Source: Cinnamomum chago
Lineage: Eukaryota > Streptophyta > Magnoliopsida > Laurales > Lauraceae
Direction of reading: 5' to 3'
Length of the DNA stretch: 64,000 bases
Assembly (NCBI GenBank): GCA_038049695.1
Contig: CP142455.1
Location: 21,551,501 to 21,615,500, forward strand
A program made the translations under genes and the position numbers. The notes under the pieces were generated by a model. It saw only the letters and a list, made by a program, of their open reading frames with translations, had not been told where the DNA came from and ran no database searches. Shown one piece after another: positions 19,928 through 35,400 of the stretch (positions within the stretch are counted from its first letter, which is position 1; each line of letters opens with the position of its first letter).

Positions 19928-20494
19928 AGAAACAACTAAAGGGATGGGTCTTAAGCCCATAAATCATCAATAGTGGGAACCCAACCTAATGACCGGAGAT
20001 CCCGAGAATTAGGTTCAATGGGAAAAACAAGCTATCTCGATGATGTGAAGTACCGACAAATAGAGTATGATTACTCAGAACTCATCCCTGTTGTGTTTGA
20101 CTCATTTGATGGTTGGTACTTAACCTGTAGCGAATTAGGTTGAATTTAATTCTTAATGAGATCTATAGCCTATATGGTGGGGTGCACAGCTGCAGGAGCA
20201 CTCTTGATAGACTCACCTATATGAGTGTGGAAGTGGGGCCGCTTCCTATGAGAATTTGGGCAGATTCTCTAGAGCACTCATGAAATCCGGGATTAAGCAC
20301 ATGGCCGTAAAGTGCTGACCTCATGACTCCAAGATCAATCTTGACATAATTTTGAACTGATATAAAAAGTTGAAGTTCAAGAAATCTTTCACTTCAATTT
20401 TTAAAGGTTTGAAATTATGTCATGACGGTAAGGTTCAAGCCTGGTCACCTTACCAGTGAAATGCTCTTTAAATATTTTGAAACAAGGGGGAGAT

Positions 20495-21182
20495 TGTTGG
20501 GTTTTTAGTTTCAAAACATTCTAAAGGTGGTTTTTGTAAAAAGTTGTTTTGTCTTTTCTCTTGTTGCTTTATGGGTTGTATAGGCTTATGGAAAACAACA
20601 CATCCCACATTGCTCAAGTTCAACTTTTGAGGTGGGTTTATATGTGTTTTCATTCCTTTACATTTTAAGTATCTTTGAAGGCTTTTGCCATGGGCCCTAT
20701 GCGCGCACGCGAGCCAGGCCCAACCCGGGGTGCTGGGTCCGGAAAACGTTTAACCGGGCGTGCGTCCGCGACGCGCATCCTGCGTGTATATCGCGCGCAG
20801 GGGGGGTGCAAATCCCGGTCGGCTGGCCTAGAGGGACCCATATATTGATATAGAAATGGCAACCTTTTGCCATTATTTTTAATGATGATTTTAAACCTTC
20901 CTTTAATCGTTGTTAACGTTGTGAAATTAAACCTGTTTTTAAAACGTTGATTAACGTTGTGGATTAATCTTTTAAACCTGCTTTTAAAACGTTGATTAAC
21001 GTTGTGAATTAATGTGGATTAATCACTGTTTTAATGTGGATTAAATATGGCCCAACGGAATACTATTCCAATATATATTAGGGCTATCTGCGCATTTGAA
21101 AGATAGAAAAAATCCGTTTTCCTCTTCTTCTTCTTCTCTCTGTTTTTTCCCTCTGAGCATTAACAAAAGGGAGTCTGCTACA
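20495..21182 (+). repeat. LTR shared by units 2 and 3
   Basis: Starts TGTTGGG directly after the polypurine tract. 3' limit provisional. TATA box at 21071-21079. Confidence 0.5.
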
Positions 21183-21494
21183 TTCGGGCCTGAGTTGCGA
21201 CCAGAGCCTGAAGCGAGAAGGCCGTTGTATCCTGGGGGCAGTTCTGCTGAGAACCTTCGCAACTGGGAATAGAATCCAGGGGGCGGAACTCGTCCTAAAG
21301 AGAGCGTCATCAGACGTGCCTCGGTCACAGTTCTTCTGCTGTTGCTGATCTACGCTCTTCTTTTTCCACCTACAAGTCACAGTTGCAGCCTTCTTCAATC
21401 GGGTACTTTTGTTCCATTTACATTCTGTTTTACAGAACCATCTGCTCTGTAGCCAGTAGAATCAACAATTTTAGGACGAATTCCCTCTCCTGCT

Positions 21495-24400
21495 ATGGCT
21501 ACTTCTGCTATCAAGTTCATGCACCAGGACCTAGTTCGGTTGGATAACTTTGATGGATCTAATTTTCGACGTTGGCAGCAGAAAGTCTTATTTCTGCTGA
21601 CATCTTTGAAAATTGCATATGTCCTTACCGAACCATGCCCTGATCGTGAAGAAGGACCAGGTGGCTCTTATGCACGGAAGAAATGGAAAGAACACGATTA
21701 CCTGTGCAAGAGCCATATCTTAAACCTTGTAGCAGACAACATCTATAACATGTATTCTGAAGCCCGATCTGCTAAAGACCTCTGGAGAGATCTTGATAAA
21801 AAATATAAAACAGAGGAGTCTGGAGCTAAGAAATATGCGGTTGGTCGCTATCTGAATTTCAAGATGGTAGATGACAAACCCATTCTTCCTCAAGTACATG
21901 ATTTACAAACTATTGTTAATGAAATTGTTAAAGAAGGGATCCGAATCGATGAACAGTTCCAAGTGGCTACAGTTATTGAAAAACTACCACCCACTTGGAA
22001 GGATATACAGAAAACCCTTCGACACAAGAGAAGGGACTATTCTTTGGAGCGCCTTCAGCGCTACTTGAGAATTGAGGAAGAAGCCCGAAATAGTGATCAG
22101 AAGGATTTGGCTGAGAATGGTGGCAGAATAAACTTAGCTGAATCTAAATCACAAGGTGATGGTGAAAAGAAAGGGAAATTTAACCAAAATCTGAGCAGGA
22201 ATAAGCAGTCTAATCCTTCCTTTAAGAGGAAGAATTCGAAGCAAAACCAGAACAAAAAGTTCAGTAATCAAGGCCAGAACAAAAATCAAGGGACTGTCAA
22301 GCCACAGGCTAAAGGCAGTTGCTTTGTTTGTGGCAAGCCTGGACACTTTGCAAGAGAATGTCGTCACCGGAAAAAAGGACCACAACAATATCAAGCAACC
22401 AAGCCTCAAGCTAATGTTGCTGAAGCCGAACAGTTTGTTGCTGTTCTGTCTGAGGTAAATGCTGTCAGCACAGCAAAGAGCGAAGGATGGTGGATTGACA
22501 CCGGTGCAACCAACCATGTCACTTTTGATAGAAATCAGTTCAAGACCTATGAGAAGGTCACGAATGATTGTAAACTCGCTCTGGGAACTACCGTTACTAC
22601 TCAAGTAATCGGTAAAGGGAAGGTTGAAATTCAGTTCACTTCCGGGAAGACAGTAACACTGCTGAACGTCTTTCATGCACCAGAATTAAGAAAGAACCTT
22701 GTGTCTGGTTATCTTCTTAATAAGGCCGGATTTAAACAGGTAATAGAATCCGACCAATTTGTGATCACCAAGAAAGGTGTTTTTGTGGGTAAGGGTTATG
22801 CATGTGAGAATATGTTTAAACTGAATATTGTCAATAATAATATTGCATCTTCTTCTGCTTATATTATCGCTTCAGTTGATGAATGGCATGGTAGATTAGG
22901 TCACATTAATTTCAGAACTATGAGAAATATGAGTAATGATGGATTAATTGATAAATATGATGATGATCATAAGAAATGTATTATATGCTCTCAATCCAAA
23001 ATTACTCGTAAGCCATTTAAACATGTGGAAAGGGAATCAGCCTTACTTCAATTGGTTCATTCTGATATATGTGATCTAAGTAATACTATGACTAGAGGTG
23101 GTAAATATTATTTTATTACTTTTATTGATGATTGTTCTAGGTATTCTTATGTATACTTATTAAGAACTAAAGATGAAGCACTATCTAAATTTCAAGTTTA
23201 TGTGACTGAAGTTGAAAATAAACTGAATAGAAAGGTAGTGACATTCAGAAGTGATGGAGGTGGAGAATACACCTCAAAAGATTTTTTAGACTATTGTGAA
23301 TCTAAAGGAATTAAGAGAACTTGTACTGCCCCATATACACCCCAACAAAATGGTATAGCAGAAAGGAAAAATAGGACTTTGATTGAAATGGTTAATTCTA
23401 TGTTAATATCATCTGGGAGTCCTAAAAACTTATGGGGTGAAGCACTGTTGACTGCCTGTTACATCTTAAATAGAGTTTTACATTCTAAAACTAATAGAAC
23501 ACCTTTTGAGATTTGGGAAGGGAGAAAGCCTAACCTTAGATACTTTAGAGTTTGGGGGTGTTTAGCACATGTCAGGATAGTAGATCCAAAAAGACCTAAA
23601 TTAGGACCCCACTCATGGGAGTGTGTTTTCATTGGCTATGCACAAGATAGTGCTGCCTACAGATTCATGAAATTAGAAGATCTAAGCCTAGTTGAATCTA
23701 GAGATGCAGACTTCTTTGAAGACCTTTTTCCTTTTAAAACTAAGTTTACATCAGAACCTTCTTCATTTAATAGAGTACTAGAAACTCATGAGCAAGAAGA
23801 AACTCAACCTAGAAGGAGTAAGAGACAAAGAACAGCTACTAGTTTTGGTCCTGACTTTGAAACCTATCTAGTAGAGGAAGATCCATTTACTTTCCAGGAG
23901 GCTATGACTGCTCATGATGCTGTCTTTTGGAAGGAAGCATTAGATGATGAAATTGAATCTATTTTAGCCAATAATACCTGGGAATTAACTGACTTACCTT
24001 TAGGTACTAAACCTTTAGGTTGCAAGTGGGTTCTCAAGAAAAAACTTAGGCCTGATGGATCAATAGAGAAATATAAAGCCAGGCTAGTAGCCAAAGGCTT
24101 TAGGCAAAAAGAAGGAATTGACTTCTTTGATACTTATTCCCCTGTGTCTAGAATCAGTTCTATTAGACTCTTGATTGCTATTGCTGCTGTTCATAATTTG
24201 ATTATACATCAGATGGATGTCAAAACTGCTTTTCTAAATGGAGATTTGGAAGAGGAAATTTATATGGATCAACCAGAAGGCTATGTCATAAAAGGACAAG
24301 AACATAAGGTGTGTAAATTAATTAAATCCTTATATGGACTAAAACAAGCACCTAAACAATGGCATATGAAATTTGATGAGGTAATTCTATCTTATGGCTT

Positions 24401-25382
24401 CAAAATAAACGAAGCTGAAAAATGTATTTATTATAAATCTAATGGTTGTTCAACAATTATAATCTGCTTATATGTTGATGATTTACTAATATTTGGCTCT
24501 GACATGGAAAGCATCAAAGATATAAAGAGATTTCTCTCTCATAACTTTGATATGAAAGACTTGGGAGAAGCAAATGTAATATTGGGAATTAAAATTATAA
24601 GAGATGATTCTGGAATCAAGTTATCTCAATCACATTACATTGAAAAAATATTGAGGAAATATGATCATTTTGATTGTAAACCAGTGTCTACTCCTTTTGA
24701 TCCTAGTATTAAATTAGTAAAAAATGATGGTCAATGTGTATCTCAACTTGATTATGCAAGTGTAATTGGTAGCTTAATGTATGCTATGAATTGTACTCGT
24801 CCTGATATAGCTTATGCAGTCAGTAAATTGAGTAGATATACCAGTAACCCTGGTATAGAACATTGGAAAGCTGTATCTAGAGTACTTAAGTATTTAAAGA
24901 ATACTATAGACTTTGCATTGTATTATTCTGGTTATCCACCTGTAGTTGAGTGTTACAGCGATGCTGACTGGAATTCAGACTTAGATGATTCTAAGTCTAC
25001 AAGTGGATATATTTTCACTTTGGGAGGAGCTGCAGTATCTTGGAAATCAAAGAAACAAACTGCAATTTCTCATTCCACTAAAGATTCAGAATTCCTGGCT
25101 CTAGGAGCTGCTGCGATGGAATCTGAATGGATTAGAAATTTATTATTTGATATTCCTTTGTGGACTAAACCTATTCCTCCTATTATTATTCATTGTGATA
25201 ACACTGCAGCAATAATTACTGCTAACAATACCACGTATAATGGAAAGTCTAGACAAGTGCGACTACAACATAGCTATGTGAGACAATTACTCAATGGAGG
25301 AGTAATTTCAATTGATTATGTGAGATCAAAGGATAACTTAGCAGATCCTTTGACAAAAGGCCTTGCAAGGGAAAAAAATTAA
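21495..25382 (+). CDS. Ty1/copia Gag-Pol polyprotein, unit 3
   Basis: 1295 aa, same translation as unit 1. Protease D-T-G codons begin at 22497, YVDD at 24471. Followed by the 3' untranslated region 25383-25949. Intact by inspection. Confidence 0.95.
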   Translation: MATSAIKFMHQDLVRLDNFDGSNFRRWQQKVLFLLTSLKIAYVLTEPCPDREEGPGGSYARKKWKEHDYLCKSHILNLVADNIYNMYSEARSAKDLWRDLDKKYKTEESGAKKYAVGRYLNFKMVDDKPILPQVHDLQTIVNEIVKEGIRIDEQFQVATVIEKLPPTWKDIQKTLRHKRRDYSLERLQRYLRIEEEARNSDQKDLAENGGRINLAESKSQGDGEKKGKFNQNLSRNKQSNPSFKRKNSKQNQNKKFSNQGQNKNQGTVKPQAKGSCFVCGKPGHFARECRHRKKGPQQYQATKPQANVAEAEQFVAVLSEVNAVSTAKSEGWWIDTGATNHVTFDRNQFKTYEKVTNDCKLALGTTVTTQVIGKGKVEIQFTSGKTVTLLNVFHAPELRKNLVSGYLLNKAGFKQVIESDQFVITKKGVFVGKGYACENMFKLNIVNNNIASSSAYIIASVDEWHGRLGHINFRTMRNMSNDGLIDKYDDDHKKCIICSQSKITRKPFKHVERESALLQLVHSDICDLSNTMTRGGKYYFITFIDDCSRYSYVYLLRTKDEALSKFQVYVTEVENKLNRKVVTFRSDGGGEYTSKDFLDYCESKGIKRTCTAPYTPQQNGIAERKNRTLIEMVNSMLISSGSPKNLWGEALLTACYILNRVLHSKTNRTPFEIWEGRKPNLRYFRVWGCLAHVRIVDPKRPKLGPHSWECVFIGYAQDSAAYRFMKLEDLSLVESRDADFFEDLFPFKTKFTSEPSSFNRVLETHEQEETQPRRSKRQRTATSFGPDFETYLVEEDPFTFQEAMTAHDAVFWKEALDDEIESILANNTWELTDLPLGTKPLGCKWVLKKKLRPDGSIEKYKARLVAKGFRQKEGIDFFDTYSPVSRISSIRLLIAIAAVHNLIIHQMDVKTAFLNGDLEEEIYMDQPEGYVIKGQEHKVCKLIKSLYGLKQAPKQWHMKFDEVILSYGFKINEAEKCIYYKSNGCSTIIICLYVDDLLIFGSDMESIKDIKRFLSHNFDMKDLGEANVILGIKIIRDDSGIKLSQSHYIEKILRKYDHFDCKPVSTPFDPSIKLVKNDGQCVSQLDYASVIGSLMYAMNCTRPDIAYAVSKLSRYTSNPGIEHWKAVSRVLKYLKNTIDFALYYSGYPPVVECYSDADWNSDLDDSKSTSGYIFTLGGAAVSWKSKKQTAISHSTKDSEFLALGAAAMESEWIRNLLFDIPLWTKPIPPIIIHCDNTAAIITANNTTYNGKSRQVRLQHSYVRQLLNGGVISIDYVRSKDNLADPLTKGLAREKN

Positions 25383-25949
25383 AGAAACAACTAAAGGGAT
25401 GGGTCTTAAGCCCATAAATCATCAATAGTGGGAACCCAACCTAATGACCGGAGATCCCGAGAATTAGGTTCAATGGGAAAAACAAGCTATCTCGATGATG
25501 TGAAGTACCGACAAATAGAGTATGATTACTCAGAACTCATCCCTGTTGTGTTTGACTCATTTGATGGTTGGTACTTAACCTGTAGCGAATTAGGTTGAAT
25601 TTAATTCTTAATGAGATCTATAGCCTATATGGTGGGGTGCACAGCTGCAGGAGCACTCTTGATAGACTCACCTATATGAGTGTGGAAGTGGGGCCGCTTC
25701 CTATGAGAATTTGGGCAGATTCTCTAGAGCACTCATGAAATCCGGGATTAAGCACATGGCCGTAAAGTGCTGACCTCATGACTCCAAGATCAATCTTGAC
25801 ATAATTTTGAACTGATATAAAAAGTTGAAGTTCAAGAAATCTTTCACTTCAATTTTTAAAGGTTTGAAATTATGTCATGACGGTAAGGTTCAAGCCTGGT
25901 CACCTTACCAGTGAAATGCTCTTTAAATATTTTGAAACAAGGGGGAGAT

Positions 25950-26637
25950 TGTTGGGTTTTTAGTTTCAAAACATTCTAAAGGTGGTTTTTGTAAAAAGTT
26001 GTTTTGTCTTTTCTCTTGTTGCTTTATGGGTTGTATAGGCTTATGGAAAACAACACATCCCACATTGCTCAAGTTCAACTTTTGAGGTGGGTTTATATGT
26101 GTTTTCATTCCTTTACATTTTAAGTATCTTTGAAGGCTTTTGCCATGGGCCCTATGCGCGCACGCGAGCCAGGCCCAACCCGGGGTGCTGGGTCCGGAAA
26201 ACGTTTAACCGGGCGTGCGTCCGCGACGCGCATCCTGCGTGTATATCGCGCGCAGGGGGGGTGCAAATCCCGGTCGGCTGGCCTAGAGGGACCCATATAT
26301 TGATATAGAAATGGCAACCTTTTGCCATTATTTTTAATGATGATTTTAAACCTTCCTTTAATCGTTGTTAACGTTGTGAAATTAAACCTGTTTTTAAAAC
26401 GTTGATTAACGTTGTGGATTAATCTTTTAAACCTGCTTTTAAAACGTTGATTAACGTTGTGAATTAATGTGGATTAATCACTGTTTTAATGTGGATTAAA
26501 TATGGCCCAACGGAATACTATTCCAATATATATTAGGGCTATCTGCGCATTTGAAAGATAGAAAAAATCCGTTTTCCTCTTCTTCTTCTTCTCTCTGTTT
26601 TTTCCCTCTGAGCATTAACAAAAGGGAGTCTGCTACA
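25950..26637 (+). repeat. LTR shared by units 3 and 4
   Basis: Starts TGTTGGG directly after the polypurine tract. 3' limit provisional. TATA box at 26526-26534. Confidence 0.5.
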
Positions 26638-26949
26638 TTCGGGCCTGAGTTGCGACCAGAGCCTGAAGCGAGAAGGCCGTTGTATCCTGGGGGCAGTTCT
26701 GCTGAGAACCTTCGCAACTGGGAATAGAATCCAGGGGGCGGAACTCGTCCTAAAGAGAGCGTCATCAGACGTGCCTCGGTCACAGTTCTTCTGCTGTTGC
26801 TGATCTACGCTCTTCTTTTTCCACCTACAAGTCACAGTTGCAGCCTTCTTCAATCGGGTACTTTTGTTCCATTTACATTCTGTTTTACAGAACCATCTGC
26901 TCTGTAGCCAGTAGAATCAACAATTTTAGGACGAATTCCCTCTCCTGCT

Positions 26950-29900
26950 ATGGCTACTTCTGCTATCAAGTTCATGCACCAGGACCTAGTTCGGTTGGAT
27001 AACTTTGATGGATCTAATTTTCGACGTTGGCAGCAGAAAGTCTTATTTCTGCTGACATCTTTGAAAATTGCATATGTCCTTACCGAACCATGCCCTGATC
27101 GTGAAGAAGGACCAGGTGGCTCTTATGCACGGAAGAAATGGAAAGAACACGATTACCTGTGCAAGAGCCATATCTTAAACCTTGTAGCAGACAACATCTA
27201 TAACATGTATTCTGAAGCCCGATCTGCTAAAGACCTCTGGAGAGATCTTGATAAAAAATATAAAACAGAGGAGTCTGGAGCTAAGAAATATGCGGTTGGT
27301 CGCTATCTGAATTTCAAGATGGTAGATGACAAACCCATTCTTCCTCAAGTACATGATTTACAAACTATTGTTAATGAAATTGTTAAAGAAGGGATCCGAA
27401 TCGATGAACAGTTCCAAGTGGCTACAGTTATTGAAAAACTACCACCCACTTGGAAGGATATACAGAAAACCCTTCGACACAAGAGAAGGGACTATTCTTT
27501 GGAGCGCCTTCAGCGCTACTTGAGAATTGAGGAAGAAGCCCGAAATAGTGATCAGAAGGATTTGGCTGAGAATGGTGGCAGAATAAACTTAGCTGAATCT
27601 AAATCACAAGGTGATGGTGAAAAGAAAGGGAAATTTAACCAAAATCTGAGCAGGAATAAGCAGTCTAATCCTTCCTTTAAGAGGAAGAATTCGAAGCAAA
27701 ACCAGAACAAAAAGTTCAGTAATCAAGGCCAGAACAAAAATCAAGGGACTGTCAAGCCACAGGCTAAAGGCAGTTGCTTTGTTTGTGGCAAGCCTGGACA
27801 CTTTGCAAGAGAATGTCGTCACCGGAAAAAAGGACCACAACAATATCAAGCAACCAAGCCTCAAGCTAATGTTGCTGAAGCCGAACAGTTTGTTGCTGTT
27901 CTGTCTGAGGTAAATGCTGTCAGCACAGCAAAGAGCGAAGGATGGTGGATTGACACCGGTGCAACCAACCATGTCACTTTTGATAGAAATCAGTTCAAGA
28001 CCTATGAGAAGGTCACGAATGATTGTAAACTCGCTCTGGGAACTACCGTTACTACTCAAGTAATCGGTAAAGGGAAGGTTGAAATTCAGTTCACTTCCGG
28101 GAAGACAGTAACACTGCTGAACGTCTTTCATGCACCAGAATTAAGAAAGAACCTTGTGTCTGGTTATCTTCTTAATAAGGCCGGATTTAAACAGGTAATA
28201 GAATCCGACCAATTTGTGATCACCAAGAAAGGTGTTTTTGTGGGTAAGGGTTATGCATGTGAGAATATGTTTAAACTGAATATTGTCAATAATAATATTG
28301 CATCTTCTTCTGCTTATATTATCGCTTCAGTTGATGAATGGCATGGTAGATTAGGTCACATTAATTTCAGAACTATGAGAAATATGAGTAATGATGGATT
28401 AATTGATAAATATGATGATGATCATAAGAAATGTATTATATGCTCTCAATCCAAAATTACTCGTAAGCCATTTAAACATGTGGAAAGGGAATCAGCCTTA
28501 CTTCAATTGGTTCATTCTGATATATGTGATCTAAGTAATACTATGACTAGAGGTGGTAAATATTATTTTATTACTTTTATTGATGATTGTTCTAGGTATT
28601 CTTATGTATACTTATTAAGAACTAAAGATGAAGCACTATCTAAATTTCAAGTTTATGTGACTGAAGTTGAAAATAAACTGAATAGAAAGGTAGTGACATT
28701 CAGAAGTGATGGAGGTGGAGAATACACCTCAAAAGATTTTTTAGACTATTGTGAATCTAAAGGAATTAAGAGAACTTGTACTGCCCCATATACACCCCAA
28801 CAAAATGGTATAGCAGAAAGGAAAAATAGGACTTTGATTGAAATGGTTAATTCTATGTTAATATCATCTGGGAGTCCTAAAAACTTATGGGGTGAAGCAC
28901 TGTTGACTGCCTGTTACATCTTAAATAGAGTTTTACATTCTAAAACTAATAGAACACCTTTTGAGATTTGGGAAGGGAGAAAGCCTAACCTTAGATACTT
29001 TAGAGTTTGGGGGTGTTTAGCACATGTCAGGATAGTAGATCCAAAAAGACCTAAATTAGGACCCCACTCATGGGAGTGTGTTTTCATTGGCTATGCACAA
29101 GATAGTGCTGCCTACAGATTCATGAAATTAGAAGATCTAAGCCTAGTTGAATCTAGAGATGCAGACTTCTTTGAAGACCTTTTTCCTTTTAAAACTAAGT
29201 TTACATCAGAACCTTCTTCATTTAATAGAGTACTAGAAACTCATGAGCAAGAAGAAACTCAACCTAGAAGGAGTAAGAGACAAAGAACAGCTACTAGTTT
29301 TGGTCCTGACTTTGAAACCTATCTAGTAGAGGAAGATCCATTTACTTTCCAGGAGGCTATGACTGCTCATGATGCTGTCTTTTGGAAGGAAGCATTAGAT
29401 GATGAAATTGAATCTATTTTAGCCAATAATACCTGGGAATTAACTGACTTACCTTTAGGTACTAAACCTTTAGGTTGCAAGTGGGTTCTCAAGAAAAAAC
29501 TTAGGCCTGATGGATCAATAGAGAAATATAAAGCCAGGCTAGTAGCCAAAGGCTTTAGGCAAAAAGAAGGAATTGACTTCTTTGATACTTATTCCCCTGT
29601 GTCTAGAATCAGTTCTATTAGACTCTTGATTGCTATTGCTGCTGTTCATAATTTGATTATACATCAGATGGATGTCAAAACTGCTTTTCTAAATGGAGAT
29701 TTGGAAGAGGAAATTTATATGGATCAACCAGAAGGCTATGTCATAAAAGGACAAGAACATAAGGTGTGTAAATTAATTAAATCCTTATATGGACTAAAAC
29801 AAGCACCTAAACAATGGCATATGAAATTTGATGAGGTAATTCTATCTTATGGCTTCAAAATAAACGAAGCTGAAAAATGTATTTATTATAAATCTAATGG

Positions 29901-30837
29901 TTGTTCAACAATTATAATCTGCTTATATGTTGATGATTTACTAATATTTGGCTCTGACATGGAAAGCATCAAAGATATAAAGAGATTTCTCTCTCATAAC
30001 TTTGATATGAAAGACTTGGGAGAAGCAAATGTAATATTGGGAATTAAAATTATAAGAGATGATTCTGGAATCAAGTTATCTCAATCACATTACATTGAAA
30101 AAATATTGAGGAAATATGATCATTTTGATTGTAAACCAGTGTCTACTCCTTTTGATCCTAGTATTAAATTAGTAAAAAATGATGGTCAATGTGTATCTCA
30201 ACTTGATTATGCAAGTGTAATTGGTAGCTTAATGTATGCTATGAATTGTACTCGTCCTGATATAGCTTATGCAGTCAGTAAATTGAGTAGATATACCAGT
30301 AACCCTGGTATAGAACATTGGAAAGCTGTATCTAGAGTACTTAAGTATTTAAAGAATACTATAGACTTTGCATTGTATTATTCTGGTTATCCACCTGTAG
30401 TTGAGTGTTACAGCGATGCTGACTGGAATTCAGACTTAGATGATTCTAAGTCTACAAGTGGATATATTTTCACTTTGGGAGGAGCTGCAGTATCTTGGAA
30501 ATCAAAGAAACAAACTGCAATTTCTCATTCCACTAAAGATTCAGAATTCCTGGCTCTAGGAGCTGCTGCGATGGAATCTGAATGGATTAGAAATTTATTA
30601 TTTGATATTCCTTTGTGGACTAAACCTATTCCTCCTATTATTATTCATTGTGATAACACTGCAGCAATAATTACTGCTAACAATACCACGTATAATGGAA
30701 AGTCTAGACAAGTGCGACTACAACATAGCTATGTGAGACAATTACTCAATGGAGGAGTAATTTCAATTGATTATGTGAGATCAAAGGATAACTTAGCAGA
30801 TCCTTTGACAAAAGGCCTTGCAAGGGAAAAAAATTAA
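26950..30837 (+). CDS. Ty1/copia Gag-Pol polyprotein, unit 4
   Basis: 1295 aa, same translation as unit 1. Protease D-T-G codons begin at 27952, YVDD at 29926. 3' untranslated region 30838-31404. Intact by inspection. Confidence 0.95.
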   Translation: MATSAIKFMHQDLVRLDNFDGSNFRRWQQKVLFLLTSLKIAYVLTEPCPDREEGPGGSYARKKWKEHDYLCKSHILNLVADNIYNMYSEARSAKDLWRDLDKKYKTEESGAKKYAVGRYLNFKMVDDKPILPQVHDLQTIVNEIVKEGIRIDEQFQVATVIEKLPPTWKDIQKTLRHKRRDYSLERLQRYLRIEEEARNSDQKDLAENGGRINLAESKSQGDGEKKGKFNQNLSRNKQSNPSFKRKNSKQNQNKKFSNQGQNKNQGTVKPQAKGSCFVCGKPGHFARECRHRKKGPQQYQATKPQANVAEAEQFVAVLSEVNAVSTAKSEGWWIDTGATNHVTFDRNQFKTYEKVTNDCKLALGTTVTTQVIGKGKVEIQFTSGKTVTLLNVFHAPELRKNLVSGYLLNKAGFKQVIESDQFVITKKGVFVGKGYACENMFKLNIVNNNIASSSAYIIASVDEWHGRLGHINFRTMRNMSNDGLIDKYDDDHKKCIICSQSKITRKPFKHVERESALLQLVHSDICDLSNTMTRGGKYYFITFIDDCSRYSYVYLLRTKDEALSKFQVYVTEVENKLNRKVVTFRSDGGGEYTSKDFLDYCESKGIKRTCTAPYTPQQNGIAERKNRTLIEMVNSMLISSGSPKNLWGEALLTACYILNRVLHSKTNRTPFEIWEGRKPNLRYFRVWGCLAHVRIVDPKRPKLGPHSWECVFIGYAQDSAAYRFMKLEDLSLVESRDADFFEDLFPFKTKFTSEPSSFNRVLETHEQEETQPRRSKRQRTATSFGPDFETYLVEEDPFTFQEAMTAHDAVFWKEALDDEIESILANNTWELTDLPLGTKPLGCKWVLKKKLRPDGSIEKYKARLVAKGFRQKEGIDFFDTYSPVSRISSIRLLIAIAAVHNLIIHQMDVKTAFLNGDLEEEIYMDQPEGYVIKGQEHKVCKLIKSLYGLKQAPKQWHMKFDEVILSYGFKINEAEKCIYYKSNGCSTIIICLYVDDLLIFGSDMESIKDIKRFLSHNFDMKDLGEANVILGIKIIRDDSGIKLSQSHYIEKILRKYDHFDCKPVSTPFDPSIKLVKNDGQCVSQLDYASVIGSLMYAMNCTRPDIAYAVSKLSRYTSNPGIEHWKAVSRVLKYLKNTIDFALYYSGYPPVVECYSDADWNSDLDDSKSTSGYIFTLGGAAVSWKSKKQTAISHSTKDSEFLALGAAAMESEWIRNLLFDIPLWTKPIPPIIIHCDNTAAIITANNTTYNGKSRQVRLQHSYVRQLLNGGVISIDYVRSKDNLADPLTKGLAREKN

Positions 30838-31404
30838 AGAAACAACTAAAGGGATGGGTCTTAAGCCCATAAATCATCAATAGTGGGAACCCAACCTAAT
30901 GACCGGAGATCCCGAGAATTAGGTTCAATGGGAAAAACAAGCTATCTCGATGATGTGAAGTACCGACAAATAGAGTATGATTACTCAGAACTCATCCCTG
31001 TTGTGTTTGACTCATTTGATGGTTGGTACTTAACCTGTAGCGAATTAGGTTGAATTTAATTCTTAATGAGATCTATAGCCTATATGGTGGGGTGCACAGC
31101 TGCAGGAGCACTCTTGATAGACTCACCTATATGAGTGTGGAAGTGGGGCCGCTTCCTATGAGAATTTGGGCAGATTCTCTAGAGCACTCATGAAATCCGG
31201 GATTAAGCACATGGCCGTAAAGTGCTGACCTCATGACTCCAAGATCAATCTTGACATAATTTTGAACTGATATAAAAAGTTGAAGTTCAAGAAATCTTTC
31301 ACTTCAATTTTTAAAGGTTTGAAATTATGTCATGACGGTAAGGTTCAAGCCTGGTCACCTTACCAGTGAAATGCTCTTTAAATATTTTGAAACAAGGGGG
31401 AGAT

Positions 31405-32092
31405 TGTTGGGTTTTTAGTTTCAAAACATTCTAAAGGTGGTTTTTGTAAAAAGTTGTTTTGTCTTTTCTCTTGTTGCTTTATGGGTTGTATAGGCTTATG
31501 GAAAACAACACATCCCACATTGCTCAAGTTCAACTTTTGAGGTGGGTTTATATGTGTTTTCATTCCTTTACATTTTAAGTATCTTTGAAGGCTTTTGCCA
31601 TGGGCCCTATGCGCGCACGCGAGCCAGGCCCAACCCGGGGTGCTGGGTCCGGAAAACGTTTAACCGGGCGTGCGTCCGCGACGCGCATCCTGCGTGTATA
31701 TCGCGCGCAGGGGGGGTGCAAATCCCGGTCGGCTGGCCTAGAGGGACCCATATATTGATATAGAAATGGCAACCTTTTGCCATTATTTTTAATGATGATT
31801 TTAAACCTTCCTTTAATCGTTGTTAACGTTGTGAAATTAAACCTGTTTTTAAAACGTTGATTAACGTTGTGGATTAATCTTTTAAACCTGCTTTTAAAAC
31901 GTTGATTAACGTTGTGAATTAATGTGGATTAATCACTGTTTTAATGTGGATTAAATATGGCCCAACGGAATACTATTCCAATATATATTAGGGCTATCTG
32001 CGCATTTGAAAGATAGAAAAAATCCGTTTTCCTCTTCTTCTTCTTCTCTCTGTTTTTTCCCTCTGAGCATTAACAAAAGGGAGTCTGCTACA
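31405..32092 (+). repeat. LTR shared by units 4 and 5
   Basis: Starts TGTTGGG directly after the polypurine tract. 3' limit provisional. TATA box at 31981-31989. Confidence 0.5.
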
Positions 32093-32404
32093 TTCGGGCC
32101 TGAGTTGCGACCAGAGCCTGAAGCGAGAAGGCCGTTGTATCCTGGGGGCAGTTCTGCTGAGAACCTTCGCAACTGGGAATAGAATCCAGGGGGCGGAACT
32201 CGTCCTAAAGAGAGCGTCATCAGACGTGCCTCGGTCACAGTTCTTCTGCTGTTGCTGATCTACGCTCTTCTTTTTCCACCTACAAGTCACAGTTGCAGCC
32301 TTCTTCAATCGGGTACTTTTGTTCCATTTACATTCTGTTTTACAGAACCATCTGCTCTGTAGCCAGTAGAATCAACAATTTTAGGACGAATTCCCTCTCC
32401 TGCT

Positions 32405-35400
32405 ATGGCTACTTCTGCTATCAAGTTCATGCACCAGGACCTAGTTCGGTTGGATAACTTTGATGGATCTAATTTTCGACGTTGGCAGCAGAAAGTCTTA
32501 TTTCTGCTGACATCTTTGAAAATTGCATATGTCCTTACCGAACCATGCCCTGATCGTGAAGAAGGACCAGGTGGCTCTTATGCACGGAAGAAATGGAAAG
32601 AACACGATTACCTGTGCAAGAGCCATATCTTAAACCTTGTAGCAGACAACATCTATAACATGTATTCTGAAGCCCGATCTGCTAAAGACCTCTGGAGAGA
32701 TCTTGATAAAAAATATAAAACAGAGGAGTCTGGAGCTAAGAAATATGCGGTTGGTCGCTATCTGAATTTCAAGATGGTAGATGACAAACCCATTCTTCCT
32801 CAAGTACATGATTTACAAACTATTGTTAATGAAATTGTTAAAGAAGGGATCCGAATCGATGAACAGTTCCAAGTGGCTACAGTTATTGAAAAACTACCAC
32901 CCACTTGGAAGGATATACAGAAAACCCTTCGACACAAGAGAAGGGACTATTCTTTGGATCGCCTTCAGCGCTACTTGAGAATTGAGGAAGAAGCCCGAAA
33001 TAGTGATCAGAAGGATTTGGCTGAGAATGGTGGCAGAATAAACTTAGCTGAATCTAAATCACAAGGTGATGGTGAAAAGAAAGGGAAATTTAACCAAAAT
33101 CTGAGCAGGAATAAGCAGTCTAATCCTTCCTTTAAGAGGAAGAATTCGAAGCAAAACCAGAACAAAAAGTTCAGTAATCAAGGCCAGAACAAAAATCAAG
33201 GGACTGTCAAGCCACAGGCTAAAGGCAGTTGCTTTGTTTGTGGCAAGCCTGGACACTTTGCAAGAGAATGTCGTCACCGGAAAAAAGGACCACAACAATA
33301 TCAAGCAACCAAGCCTCAAGCTAATGTTGCTGAAGCCGAACAGTTTGTTGCTGTTCTGTCTGAGGTAAATGCTGTCAGCACAGCAAAGAGCGAAGGATGG
33401 TGGATTGACACCGGTGCAACCAACCATGTCACTTTTGATAGAAATCAGTTCAAGACCTATGAGAAGGTCACGAATGATTGTAAACTCGCTCTGGGAACTA
33501 CCGTTACTACTCAAGTAATCGGTAAAGGGAAGGTTGAAATTCAGTTCACTTCCGGGAAGACAGTAACACTGCTGAACGTCTTTCATGCACCAGAATTAAG
33601 AAAGAACCTTGTGTCTGGTTATCTTCTTAATAAGGCCGGATTTAAACAGGTAATAGAATCCGACCAATTTGTGATCACCAAGAAAGGTGTTTTTGTGGGT
33701 AAGGGTTATGCATGTGAGAATATGTTTAAACTGAATATTGTCAATAATAATATTGCATCTTCTTCTGCTTATATTATCGCTTCAGTTGATGAATGGCATG
33801 GTAGATTAGGTCACATTAATTTCAGAACTATGAGAAATATGAGTAATGATGGATTAATTGATAAATATGATGATGATCATAAGAAATGTATTATATGCTC
33901 TCAATCCAAAATTACTCGTAAGCCATTTAAACATGTGGAAAGGGAATCAGCCTTACTTCAATTGGTTCATTCTGATATATGTGATCTAAGTAATACTATG
34001 ACTAGAGGTGGTAAATATTATTTTATTACTTTTATTGATGATTGTTCTAGGTATTCTTATGTATACTTATTAAGAACTAAAGATGAAGCACTATCTAAAT
34101 TTCAAGTTTATGTGACTGAAGTTGAAAATAAACTGAATAGAAAGGTAGTGACATTCAGAAGTGATGGAGGTGGAGAATACACCTCAAAAGATTTTTTAGA
34201 CTATTGTGAATCTAAAGGAATTAAGAGAACTTGTACTGCCCCATATACACCCCAACAAAATGGTATAGCAGAAAGGAAAAATAGGACTTTGATTGAAATG
34301 GTTAATTCTATGTTAATATCATCTGGGAGTCCTAAAAACTTATGGGGTGAAGCACTGTTGACTGCCTGTTACATCTTAAATAGAGTTTTACATTCTAAAA
34401 CTAATAGAACACCTTTTGAGATTTGGGAAGGGAGAAAGCCTAACCTTAGATACTTTAGAGTTTGGGGGTGTTTAGCACATGTCAGGATAGTAGATCCAAA
34501 AAGACCTAAATTAGGACCCCACTCATGGGAGTGTGTTTTCATTGGCTATGCACAAGATAGTGCTGCCTACAGATTCATGAAATTAGAAGATCTAAGCCTA
34601 GTTGAATCTAGAGATGCAGACTTCTTTGAAGACCTTTTTCCTTTTAAAACTAAGTTTACATCAGAACCTTCTTCATTTAATAGAGTACTAGAAACTCATG
34701 AGCAAGAAGAAACTCAACCTAGAAGGAGTAAGAGACAAAGAACAGCTACTAGTTTTGGTCCTGACTTTGAAACCTATCTAGTAGAGGAAGATCCATTTAC
34801 TTTCCAGGAGGCTATGACTGCTCATGATGCTGTCTTTTGGAAGGAAGCATTAGATGATGAAATTGAATCTATTTTAGCCAATAATACCTGGGAATTAACT
34901 GACTTACCTTTAGGTACTAAACCTTTAGGTTGCAAGTGGGTTCTCAAGAAAAAACTTAGGCCTGATGGATCAATAGAGAAATATAAAGCCAGGCTAGTAG
35001 CCAAAGGCTTTAGGCAAAAAGAAGGAATTGACTTCTTTGATACTTATTCCCCTGTGTCTAGAATCAGTTCTATTAGACTCTTGATTGCTATTGCTGCTGT
35101 TCATAATTTGATTATACATCAGATGGATGTCAAAACTGCTTTTCTAAATGGAGATTTGGAAGAGGAAATTTATATGGATCAACCAGAAGGCTATGTCATA
35201 AAAGGACAAGAACATAAGGTGTGTAAATTAATTAAATCCTTATATGGACTAAAACAAGCACCTAAACAATGGCATATGAAATTTGATGAGGTAATTCTAT
35301 CTTATGGCTTCAAAATAAACGAAGCTGAAAAATGTATTTATTATAAATCTAATGGTTGTTCAACAATTATAATCTGCTTATATGTTGATGATTTACTAAT